64,000 nucleotides of DNA from NCBI GenBank assembly GCA_900708905.1, contig CAADRB010000024.1, positions 2,113,138-2,177,137 on the forward strand. The letters are read 5' to 3'. Every line of letters starts with the position of its first letter. Within the stretch, counting starts at the first letter, position 1. Origin of the DNA: Hymenolepis diminuta (lineage: Eukaryota > Platyhelminthes > Cestoda > Cyclophyllidea > Hymenolepididae). This document shows positions 38,801 through 49,600 of this stretch, in pieces. The notes beneath the pieces are model-generated. The model did no database searches. It was not told the DNA's origin and worked only from the letters and a program-made list of their open reading frames with translations. The position numbers and the translations under genes are program-made.

Positions 38801-41800
38801 ACAAAAGGAAAGGTAGACAAAGGTGTAAAGAGCGGAAGAATTGAGCGTCTGCACCACGAGTCACGTAACTGACGTGTCGATGGAGTTTACCTGATAAAAC
38901 GGAGTTACCGAGACAGAGACGAGTACAAATAGCTAATCAGTATTCTCCAATTGAGGCGCTTGAAAATAGTTCAAGCAAACAGATAAAAGGTAAACATTAT
39001 ATTTAATCAAAATGAAGCAAATTAATATTGCTCAAAGAAAATTTTAAGAAACTTTTGGCGGATCTTTCAGAAGTGACATGGTGATAACATGACATTGATA
39101 TGGCAATTTGGATACAGAGCGAGGCATCGTTTCGCTTTGCTATCAAGTTTATTAAAAGCGTGCTAAATAAACCGAAGAGCATACTATAATTATCAACAGA
39201 AGGTATAAAAAAAGACTCCTGAACATCTGTCTTCATTTCGTGGCAAGTATCGAAAGAAACACTCAGGATTAAATTAGGAGAAACTAAGAATAGATTAAAT
39301 GCTGCAGAGACAATAGAGTGGATGCTATTAATGCTTACCTTTCTACAGAAGATACTCAGAGTTGACTCAAAGTTTTAGCACAGATAGCCCAATAGTTATT
39401 GATTAATTTTCTTTATTTCATATTATAGGAGCTCAAAGATATGGAAAAAGTTTGAAAAAGATGTTCAGAATTAATTTCTATTACCTACCATCAATCATCT
39501 ACTGTGGCATTGTTCCCTGGTTTTCCATAGTAAGCGATTACTTTTCTTTTCGCTTCTTTCGGAAAATAAGAGATACCGAGTCTAATAATTGCTACAAATG
39601 AACTTATATGTATAATTTTTTGGGGATAAATTTTTGTAGATAAAGAAAACATTCGAAAAAGCCGCGTTTGTCATTAAAGTTAGTAATTAAGTGGGATTTA
39701 GCAGAGAGAGAGAGAGAGAGAAGGATAAAAGGACAAAAAGGAGGTAGGAGAAGCTGTAGATGGAGGTGAGCTGACTGAAGGAATTGACGGGTAGGATTTG
39801 AAAGGGAAAAGGCTGAGTAGATGAGTGGCAAATGGGGAAACAAAGGAGTCAGGCCATAGGGGAGGTTACATATTAGGTATTTATAGTTTAAGAATCGGTT
39901 GAGAGTTGAAATAGTTAAAAGCCAATTGGTAAGCGAATGGTGGGTAAAGAGCGGAGGAATCTAGGCAGAAATTTTGATGGACGTGCCGATGTGTGGATGT
40001 CGATGAGATCTAGCATATTGATACCAGTTTTAGCAATCGCCAAGTTGTCTAAAAGCACCAAGTCTGATCCTGGAAACAATAAACCCTAAACAAAATTTAA
40101 TCAGCAAATCTTTCCTAATTCAAGCCTTTCAAGTGTAAACATATGAAACGTCTATTTTAATTAATTAATTAATATTTTTAATTATGATAAATAAATTTTC
40201 TCCGGATTTTAGACTCTCTTCGTGTTCAGTGTAGTAGCCTATGGTCGGCTGACCTACAAACATTCTTCGGGGGTCTACGATTTTCCTCACTATTCTGTGG
40301 TGATAGGTTGGTTGCTAGCCTCCTGCAGTGTCGCCTGTATTCCCATTGTCGCTTTCTATAGACTAATTAAGGCTGAGGGTACACTTTGGCAGGTAATACT
40401 GACATGAAGTAAATAGGAGTATAAGAAATGTCTTATGGAAAGCCTTTTATAAATGACTTTTTTTCATTTTCAGCGATTAAAAGATCTCTGTCAGCCGAAT
40501 CTTACAGCGACAGCTTTGATGCACCTTGAGGCATCCGACGAATTTGCACCAAGTAAGTCGGCTTTCGTGAATTATACAAACTTTTTTCCCAATTCCGAGA
40601 AAATTTTCATATCGCAGAGATTTAAGCGTTGATTCAGAATCAGAAGAACTCAATATTGTACTCTCTCTGATATTATTAGCATTATGTATAGGAAATTACT
40701 TTTATAAGATTCAGTCTTGAGCAAGATCCTGGCCGCGGTGAACAATAAAATAGTCCACTGATGAATGATACGGAAGTGACTGTGCAGAAATAGGTGGAGT
40801 TCAAGCATCAAGAGACTTACTTCATTGAAATGTTTGATATACTGAGTTGTCACTTTCTCATAAATGGTTGTTTAAATGCCATATTTGGACCCTGATTGAG
40901 TTCATATCATGGTTATTCGGAGCTTGTTAGTCAGTTGGGATGACAATCCCATTTTCCCAAAACTGAAGTCTAAGAATTCTACGAGAACAGAACCGGTAGT
41001 AGCAACGGACCTGCGTGGTTAGCCAAAATTGTGCTTACTTGTCAGCACAGCCCAAAATAGTAATGTGAAAAATAATGAGGCCGAATAAAATTGCAGTTGA
41101 AGGCAAGATAGTAATTATATTTTTATCGTTGTATTTGTTGAATTAAATAAAAATAAAATAAAATTATTAGTTTATTTGGACAGAGTGGTGTTATCATTGT
41201 AGTGTAGACGGCGATATTGACCTTTCAGAAGAACAAAGAAAAGAGGTAGGCAAATTTACAGATAATTCCGTAAACATCAGCTAGACACACTGCCTCTTAC
41301 AGTATCCAGGGTCGTCACGTTTGCAGATATCCTGAACTTCGTTTCTATGTACAGGCAAAAGAAATAGGCGGTTTTTATAAACATATTCCCGAGTTATGGC
41401 GTGTTGTTTTTTTTTAACTTAAATAAAAGTTATTTTAAGAGGTAAGAAATCGAAATTTTATTTGTTTAAATGAAATATTTAATTTTTATAATCCCGAACA
41501 AAGCAAAATGCGTCTCCTATTCTTCCCTGTTGTTTAAGCAATTCAAAGTGGGTTCAGTTGATGATGAGGGATAGTAGATAGGAAAGATTCTGGGTGTAAA
41601 GTATTACAGTTTCAAAGAGTGCTATTTTTTCAAGATCAAAACTCCATGATTCTCGCCCTGGACTGCAGAAAATGCTTGTCTACGGTGGGCAATTCCCTAT
41701 CTCACATTCACAAATTCAAATGTCATAATTCTTCACGTGACGATGATGCCCGGTGTTTATTGACCAACTGTCTAATCTCGATGGTTGGTTTTGTCACTTC

Positions 41801-42691
41801 AACCCATCTCTCTCCTCTAAAGTTTGAAAAGAGCAGAGTGGTGTCACATGATATTAAGGAGCTCAGATTATCTTAGTTTGGCAGACCGGAAATTGCTACG
41901 ATTTTATCTTGAAGTGCTTATTTTAGTTTATTTCCACTTGAAATATAAAATTAAATTAAGATTTATTTATCTTTTATTTCAGTGTGACTTCAATAACTAT
42001 ACAAGATCGAAATCCAGCACCATAATAATCTCACTTTTCGGTTTTCATTCAATCCGATCATTTTAAATTGCGCTCGATCAAAAAATACTCACAATTTGAA
42101 GTGTTTTAATTATCAATCAACATCCACATCTTTTATTGAAAGGGTTCACGAATGAGTAGACCTGTTGAATACCACTGAATACTGACTGGTTTTGAGCAAA
42201 GCAAGCCCTTTTATTCAGATCGAGCCCCTCGTTAACTCTTTCACCATTCGACGAATTGAGTTTACCTTAAGAATCAAAATTAGATCCAATCCGGAAATTA
42301 ACATCCAACCTTTTAATTAAATTGAGAGTTTCAGTTTACTAGTAAAAATTTAAAGTTACTTTTATTAAAATTATCTTTACTGATACCTAATTTTTTAATT
42401 ACATGGAGAAATTTGTGCTAAAAGTTACCTCCCATCGGAGTTCCTCACTTCTAAAATGAACGAAAAATGCAAATTTAATCTAAAAATTTTTGGTGAAATT
42501 CTACTCAGTAAGTCCAAAATATGTTATTGGATAAAAATTAGCACAAATTTAAATATTTTTTCCCAATTTTAGAGGCCAGTAGTAGCGTGGATCAGAATCT
42601 CTGTGTGACAACTGAGATTGAAGTCAGCAATACAAAGATCTCCGAGAGTTGTCCTCTCAAAATGACCGATTCCTTTACAAAATCTTCTTAG
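26876..42691 (+). CDS. Sodium- and chloride-dependent SLC6 transporter, GABA/taurine/creatine type (13 exons)
   Basis: Exons 26876-27095, 29052-29183, 30804-31032, 32895-33027, 33096-33230, 33535-33638, 36576-36813, 36890-37027, 38242-38341, 39429-39529, 40213-40392, 40474-40552 and 42573-42691 join in phase to 635 residues, a normal SLC6 length with 12 expected membrane helices. TM1 carries [19 protein letters not shown] (59-77). The first intracellular loop has FFLEVSVGQ. Extracellular loop 2 has the Cys pair in [10 protein letters not shown] and sequons NTS and NTT. TM6 has [15 protein letters not shown], with the Gln and Ser that bind chloride in the family. TM8 has LGLDSQFVGVEG, with the Asp-Ser of the second sodium site. 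Gly57 stands where monoamine transporters have Asp, which argues for an amino-acid-like or osmolyte substrate. [13 protein letters not shown] and [12 protein letters not shown] blocks resemble SLC6A8/A6/A1. Phe58 replaces a near-invariant Leu. Exact substrate is unknown. Confidence 0.95.
31751..31794. repeat. TAAT/ATTA-rich palindromic stretch
   Basis: Interleaved TTAATTAATT and AATTAATTAA blocks in SLC6 intron 3, forming a self-complementary low-complexity tract. Confidence 0.6.
32533..32558. repeat. (GA)n microsatellite
   Basis: About 13 GA dinucleotides with one interruption (AGGGAG), inside SLC6 intron 3. Confidence 0.9.
35584..35609. repeat. C-rich homopyrimidine tract
   Basis: CCCCTC followed by ten C and then TCCCCTCCC inside SLC6 intron 6. 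Confidence 0.9.
38521..38720 (+). promoter_or_regulatory. CCAAT/TATA promoter-like module in SLC6 intron 9
   Basis: ACCAATCAC, TTATTGG, GATTGGTC and ACCAATCAAT lie within 80 bp, followed at 38648-38660 by GATATAAATATGG. About 30 bp after that comes CAGCTATCAGCTAACAGC. Part of the block (GATTGRTCAGA, then CGRACCAATCRATG) recurs near 52250, so it may be a retrotransposon LTR promoter rather than one belonging to the host gene. Confidence 0.35.
39703..39721. repeat. (AG)n microsatellite
   Basis: Nine uninterrupted AG units in SLC6 intron 10. Confidence 0.9.
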
Positions 42692-45600
42692 TTTCAACCA
42701 CTTCTGCTCACTACCCACTGACAAAAACACTAATCACGACCCAATGTACCATTTATTAATATATGTCTAACTCACTTCCGTCATCATAGCCCTGAGTACA
42801 TCTTCGGTTATCAAAATTTGACAATGATTGCCATCGCATAATTCAGAATTCACTGATACATGAGATTATGGAATATTTTGTTCGTATCTAATAATATTGC
42901 TTTGTTTACTAAAATATAAAAGGTTCAATAATTTTATAGAAGGATCAATTAAGGCTTATCGCTACGCTTTGTTGGAAGAGTTTGCTGGAACTCCCCTATA
43001 GCCTGTAGGGAGTAGAATAAGCGTTATGATCACGCTTTAACGCACTTCGCAACCACAGGATATGAAAAAAAAACAGTAAATATTTTAAAATACTCATATT
43101 TTGATAAAGCGAGATAGAAGAGCCTCAGTTTCCTAACTAGTTAACTAAAAAAATGGCAAAGTAGACGGGACTCCTAAAGTGTGATTTTAGGAGTTTAGAT
43201 AATGATCACGATCAATAAAGAGTTTAAAGTCAAAATGACAAAAATCGATAAATAAATCAATATGGGAGTCAAATATAACAGAAATACTGAAAATTACATT
43301 ACGAATAATTGGAAAAATATATGTAAAAGAGCACAAATTTCACATTAACACTGCATTCAAATCCCGCCTTTTTGTTTTACTAAATCCGTTTAGTCAGCTG
43401 GAACCATTCAATTAAGAGGTATCCTACAAACCCAGCAAAAGTTCACGCTCTCCAATTTGATTTATCAGAACCCATTCAATGACCGAGCTGTATATTTAAA
43501 TTTTCTCAGATATTTAAGCAGTAACATTTCATAAAGTTAAATAACGTTAAGAAGTTAATCTTTATTTCCGTTAAGTGACCTCAAAGGAAAAAATAATTGG
43601 AAGGAATTGAAGATCAGTCAACATTAATTGGAAGAAAATGGTGTTAATAGTGCAAACAAGGGTTCACTGAGTGAATATTCGAATATAGAAGTGAAAAAAG
43701 GCACTCCATTGGAAGTTGAAGGAGAACGAATTCCTTCCTCAGTTGAATTAGGGGGGCAAATCCAGCAGGCACAGTAAATGTCACATTCATTTATTGCAAT
43801 AACTTTATAATGTGCGGCAATTCTCATAAACAATTAGAAATTTAACGTAAAACAGGTTATTTAACATAATGACAATAAATTTTTATAAGAAGTTATATTT
43901 TTGGCTACAAAAAATGTCCGACTTTTAATTTTTAGCCATGCAACAAGCGGAAATAAAAGGAATGATCAGTTAACAGAAGGTCAAACGAAGTGAAATATCA
44001 TACCACATGACACAAGAGGAAAATTTCTTGCTAGTTTACGCCGACTAACGGCTCTGTCCACCATTGGATCTTTGAGGTTTGATTCATTTTAATGGACGCT
44101 TTGTTACACAATTGGAGGTGACTACGACGAATGCAAATGAAAATATGAAGTAATTTCAACTCAATTCACCTAGAAAGTGAGCTCTATTTCGGTGTCCTAA
44201 AAGTCTCAATGAGAGAAATGTTGAGAACAAAGAGGTTCAAATCAAGAGTGAGGATAAATAAAGCTATTGATTCCAGATGCGAATCCTAAATCCTTGTGAG
44301 ATTAACAGTTAATGTAACAGCCAACATTTTCAAATTCCAAGTAATGGAAACTGAGAGTAGACCAAATTTTACTGCACAATAGCAGCCAAATCCGAGCGAG
44401 AGAGAGAAAGACAAAGTTCTGAAGAGGGAGAGGAAGAAAAAATGACGAAGAGAAAGAAAGTGCGAAAGCCCTGGGTTTGCATCATGTGCCCGTGTTTTTG
44501 ACTGTGGTAATCAGTATCTTGCAGTTGGACTTCTGTTATATGCACTGTGAAATGCATTGACTGCACTCTGCTAAGTCAAGGTCATAAGCGTCAGAAAAAT
44601 TTTCCTATACTACGATTTAAACAAGCAAATTGTTCAAAAAAGTCCGAGAAGCATGAGAACAAAATTGTCCATTAACCTTTCTCCTTCCTCAGTAAAAATG
44701 ATTTTTCCATATATGTATCCAAGCCGCCTTTTTGTTTTAATGTATTAAAGAGCTTAAGACACAAATCATTAGGGATATTTTCTTTGTTAAGATTTTAAGC
44801 TTCCGACAATCATATGAAATCATTTTGTCTTCTCAAACAGGAGGAGAATAAATGAATTGAAGGGGCAAGAACCACCATCAGGATTAAAACGTCTCTCAAT
44901 ATCAGCAGACACTGTGGAGAAGCGTTTGCTGCAATCTAGGAGACGAATCATAAAAGTTGAATTTTGAAACCTAAGCTGCCCATTAAGTAAATATTGAAAA
45001 ACCCCGGATCCTGAAATGTAATAAATGAAGAATCTTTGATTACCTGGCGTTGCTGTTGACATTTACTTGACCCATCCTTTATCGTTGGTTGGAATCTCTG
45101 TCAACCGACTTCACTTGCTTCCCACAATTATGAACATCTTAAATAACTGTAGAAAACAATAGCAACTTGAGTGTATATTTTCAGCAGATCACTTCATTTC
45201 AACGGCACAAATTAAATCAGTAAGAAAAAGTATGTCAGAAGGTGCTACCCGCGAATCAAATGTTTAAGTTTATCAAAATTTTAACGGCAAATAAGCATCA
45301 TTTGCTCAAGTAAACTATGAAAGAGAAGTCTTATGGGTATGTGGGAAGACGGTAGAGACAGAAAAAAGTATTTTCGCACTTTTGAGGAGAGAATTTTACA
45401 GAATTGATGCGCATGCTCTTTGATGATGTTGATCATAGTTTTACTTTCACCAAGATACAATCTGACAAATATTTTGTCTGTACAGTATTCAAAGGTTACA
45501 TAATTTCAGGTAGTCCCACTAATTACTTGAAGGTTAAAACGAAAGATTATTTTTGTAAATGATTGTGTCAAACGTTTAAACTTAAACAAGAAATTAAATT

Positions 45601-45716
45601 AAATTACTGCCTTATTAATCGTGAAGTTTTTGCTTTTTTCTTTATGGTTTTTGCTGGATTTCACAACAATATTTGGAAGGTTTGTTACACTAGAGCATAT
45701 TTGAGGAAGAAATATG
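42692..45716. other. Intergenic, no supported gene
   Basis: AT-rich sequence after the SLC6 stop. No canonical AATAAA was seen in the first 200 bp; AATATAAA at about 42912 is a possible variant signal. Frames at 43624-43833, 44369-44566 and 44820-45062 (all minus) lack motifs. Confidence 0.5.
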
Positions 45717-46629
45717 GGATCAAGGTCAATATACCCCCCGCCGGGGGGTATATTGACCTTGATACAAANNNNNNNNNNNNNNNNNNNNNNNNNNNNNNNN
45801 NNNNNNNNNNNNNNNNNNNNNNNNNNNNNNNNNNNNNNNNNNNNNNNNNNNNNNNNNNNNNNNNNNNNNNNNNNNNNNNNNNNNNNNNNNNNNNNNNNNN
45901 NNNNNNNNNNNNNNNNNNNNNNNNNNNNNNNNNNNNNNNNNNNNNNNNNNNNNNNNNNNNNNNNNNNNNNNNNNNNNNNNNNNNNNNNNNNNNNNNNNNN
46001 NNNNNNNNNNNNNNNNNNNNNNNNNNNNNNNNNNNNNNNNNNNNNNNNNNNNNNNNNNNNNNNNNNNNNNNNNNNNNNNNNNNNNNNNNNNNNNNNNNNN
46101 NNNNNNNNNNNNNNNNNNNNNNNNNNNNNNNNNNNNNNNNNNNNNNNNNNNNNNNNNNNNNNNNNNNNNNNNNNNNNNNNNNNNNNNNNNNNNNNNNNNN
46201 NNNNNNNNNNNNNNNNNNNNNNNNNNNNNNNNNNNNNNNNNNNNNNNNNNNNNNNNNNNNNNNNNNNNNNNNNNNNNNNNNNNNNNNNNNNNNNNNNNNN
46301 NNNNNNNNNNNNNNNNNNNNNNNNNNNNNNNNNNNNNNNNNNNNNNNNNNNNNNNNNNNNNNNNNNNNNNNNNNNNNNNNNNNNNNNNNNNNNNNNNNNN
46401 NNNNNNNNNNNNNNNNNNNNNNNNNNNNNNNNNNNNNNNNNNNNNNNNNNNNNNNNNNNNNNNNNNNNNNNNNNNNNNNNNNNNNNNNNNNNNNNNNNNN
46501 NNNNNNNNNNNNNNNNNNNNNNNNNNNNNNNNNNNNNNNNNNNNNNNNNNNNNNNNNNNNNNNNNNNNNNNNNNNNNNNGGGTATATTGACCTTGATGCA
46601 TATTACGGGGGGTATATTGACCTTGATCC
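45717..46629 (-). mobile_element. Terminal-inverted-repeat element spanning a gap, copy 2
   Basis: The outer ends GGATCAAGG... and ...CCTTGATCC enclose an 811-N gap (45769-46579). The left end is the 45-bp palindrome; the right end is the two-copy direct repeat (46580-46597 partial, 46606-46627). Its right terminus is the exact reverse complement of the left terminus of the element at 18.3 kb, including the 8-bp spacer GCATATTA. Two copies with identical asymmetric ends in opposite orientation point to a mobile unit of about 0.9 kb. The N length may be an estimate. Confidence 0.6.
45719..45763. repeat. 45-bp near-perfect palindrome, 22-bp arms
   Basis: Same arms as the palindrome at 19108-19152 with central C instead of G, which is the reverse complement and agrees with the inverted orientation of this copy. 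Confidence 0.95.
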
Positions 46630-49600
46630 AAAGGTTTTCCTATAGCGTTGTATTGGATGCTACCGTTCTGCCCCGTGGAAAAACTGCTTCATTGTCTTGC
46701 TGATAAGTCGTAATAAGGTTAATAAAAGAAGTTTCGCAACATCCATCTTGGACATAATAATGGTACCTCTGGTGACGAAATTTGCAATTTATTGCTCCTC
46801 TCTTGAATAGTGCAGTTTGTCATCCTGTTTCCAAAACGTTCTCCTATTACTATCGAATCCGAGACTTTTAAATTTCCTGATGGTCACGCCACCGATGCAT
46901 ATAATTTGTTGGTAATTTTCATTTCATTTTTTTTATATTTTTATCAAAAATTCTGCCACAAATTGTTACCATACTTTTAAACTTTTTCTTGACTTTTATT
47001 TAATCGTATTAATGCTTTAATAAAAGCGGTCTCTGCAAATACTATAGAACATAACGACGTCTGTGATATCTAACTTGTAATTATTCACCCCTTTTTAATT
47101 GCGTGGAAAATTAAATAAGTAGATTTTTTTCAAGGGCGTAACCTTGGGTACAAAATTGTAGACAAAATTATTTATTTTTTAGGAATTATTTAAATCATTG
47201 AATAATTTACAAACAGGTAAATGGCTTAATTTAAGGATATTTTAGGAACATTAAAATAGCGGTGAAAATATATTAATCCCGAAAAAAGTTCAGAAGTCCT
47301 ATTATTACGAAGAATATCTTTCAAATTTTTGAACATTACCAATATATTTTTTCAGTATCTAAGATCAGCTTATTGTCACAGTATTTACAGATCCCATATT
47401 GCAAAAAGAAGAAAGATAGTTGATTGCTTTAGACCCGTAATAACCTCTTTAATAAGTCATTACTAAAAGAACTGTCAGAAGTTCATACAGTCGCAAGACA
47501 AAATGATGATAATCACTCAGGTCACTTGGTTATTTAGCTACTACATCGCAGGATGTTTAAAACTTGCAGAAGTCGCTTATTTAAGAAAAGATGAAGGGAC
47601 GCGGCTGGATACTTGCATTAGGGTAAAAAATAGGCCTCGGAAATGTGGTCCTGGCATAAGAAAGAGGTTCAGCCCGGTAGAGTTAAACAACCGAGAATAG
47701 TCGACGAGCGAATAGATGGAAAATGCGTAGGTCATGAGTGAATAAAAGTAATGCTCCTTCCAGGGGAGGTGGGTGTTAGCTTCGCTTACCGGGTTGCTTG
47801 ATGCAACACAAAGATATGCTGCGAAACATTTTATAGCATCAATGCTTTTACCTCTACACTTTGCTACGTAATCAACTCTCTCTGAGCTTTTTACCGTAAA
47901 GGGCATAAGCTCAATATATATAAATTTCGTGAATCACCTAATCAATCCACTTAATTACCACTCCACCCTACTTGATCTCTGGCAGACACAACTTCTTTTT
48001 TCTCAATAAACCCTGCTTTTCATGACTTTGTCTTCTTCGACACTTGCTGCATGGTAAAAGTAATGAGGAAGGACAGGTTAACCAAACTATGCTCTTTATA
48101 CTGAATCTCTAAATCTTTATGCCATCTTACGTCTTATAAAATGGTTACTATGCTTCCAAATCAATGTGTAGCTACCTTAATTTAAAATCGGTCATTTTAT
48201 TTAACTTTTTGCTTATTATATTATATAGCTTTATTAGGGTGTATCTCTATCTATGATTACAAACGCAAAACAGTTGGCAAAAAAGCCAATTTAACCCCGC
48301 TTTTAGACTAAAAATAAATATTTTGCCGAATGATAATTATCTATGAAGGAAAGGAAAATTAAAAATGAAACCAGTCCTAAAAATCACCCAGTTCTGTTCA
48401 TATCTCTGCATTTTATTGAAGATCTTCTTTTTCCTATTAGCTTCGTTAATTGTATGTGTTTTCCAAATTCCTCAGGATGATTTTATCTCTCTTTCACTTT
48501 AAGGAGGTTACAAGGTGAAGAAAGTGGATCCTTAAGTATCCCTATTTTATAGAAGCACAATAAATGCGAATCAATCTTTCAGAATTTATATGCTACTATA
48601 TTTCACATAGTAGCAACGTTTTAAATGCCTTTAATGCTAAACTAGATATTAATTCTATTTATAAATATTATCTGTATTTAGATTTCCAGCATATTGAATA
48701 AACATTGATATCTTTATTGAAAAACCGCTTAGGTTTTTCATCTACCGCTGACATACCTCCGACGTGTTTGACATAACGTTGGATCGGCCTTTTTAGCCAC
48801 CTCCATACAGGTACTACTTTCACAAGTGGCTTGATGTGTTCCCATCACAATCTTAAAGTCTTGGTCGCCTAAACTCCCATATCAGAGCTGCTAAAGTTAA
48901 ACGCCTAATAAGTTAGCTGTTTGAAAGTTTCTACAAAAAAATGTAAGGGTTTTATTTTTGAGTTCAACACAGTGGACTGAATGAAATGGACTAAATGTTA
49001 GGGCATGTTTGGTGATTAAGTAGATCACCACCGACTTGTTGTGAATGGAATTAGTAATGTGAGTTTGGACTGTGTACCACTTTAATTGACCTAGATGGGA
49101 CACACATACTCACACAAGATCCCATCTTGTTAGCTACAACTGTGTGGATACAATCTACATGCATTTTACTGACAGAGAGAAGTCAATCATACTCAGATAA
49201 TGATGTCTGGAAGAGATTTTTTAAAGAAGTCAGATTCCGAAACTCGGGTATCACAGGGTGCCTATCCTTCAAATTTAATTCTGTTCTAACCTTCACATTA
49301 ATCGCAAATCAATGAAAAAATACTCACAATACTTCACCAAAGTGTACTTTTCTGCTATTTATATCTATCCAGACAAAGGCTGAATGATAACGCAAATGAT
49401 CTTAAGCTTTTTGGATTGCTAAATTTTTGCTTGTCAAAAAATTCCGATCGGAAGTACCTCTGGTTTATCATTTAATGATATATAACCCAACATTTGTGAT
49501 TATTAAACTATTATTAGTTGCAATAATTCATAAATCAAATAGGCGACAAAGTTTTACCGCAGTTATCTATTTTATCAGGTATCTCGTACCAGTCTTATTA

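Noticed and set aside
45563..46703. Long open frames across the third gap
   Set aside because: Artefact of Ns plus the repeated motif; the repeating peptide GGYIDLD is just the DNA repeat translated.
47730..47810. tRNA-like stretch with paired arms
   Set aside because: No proper A and B box and no cloverleaf could be drawn.
47577..47906. Minus-strand 109-codon frame
   Set aside because: No motif, no splice context, and the + strand is also open over part of it; too weak to list as a gene.
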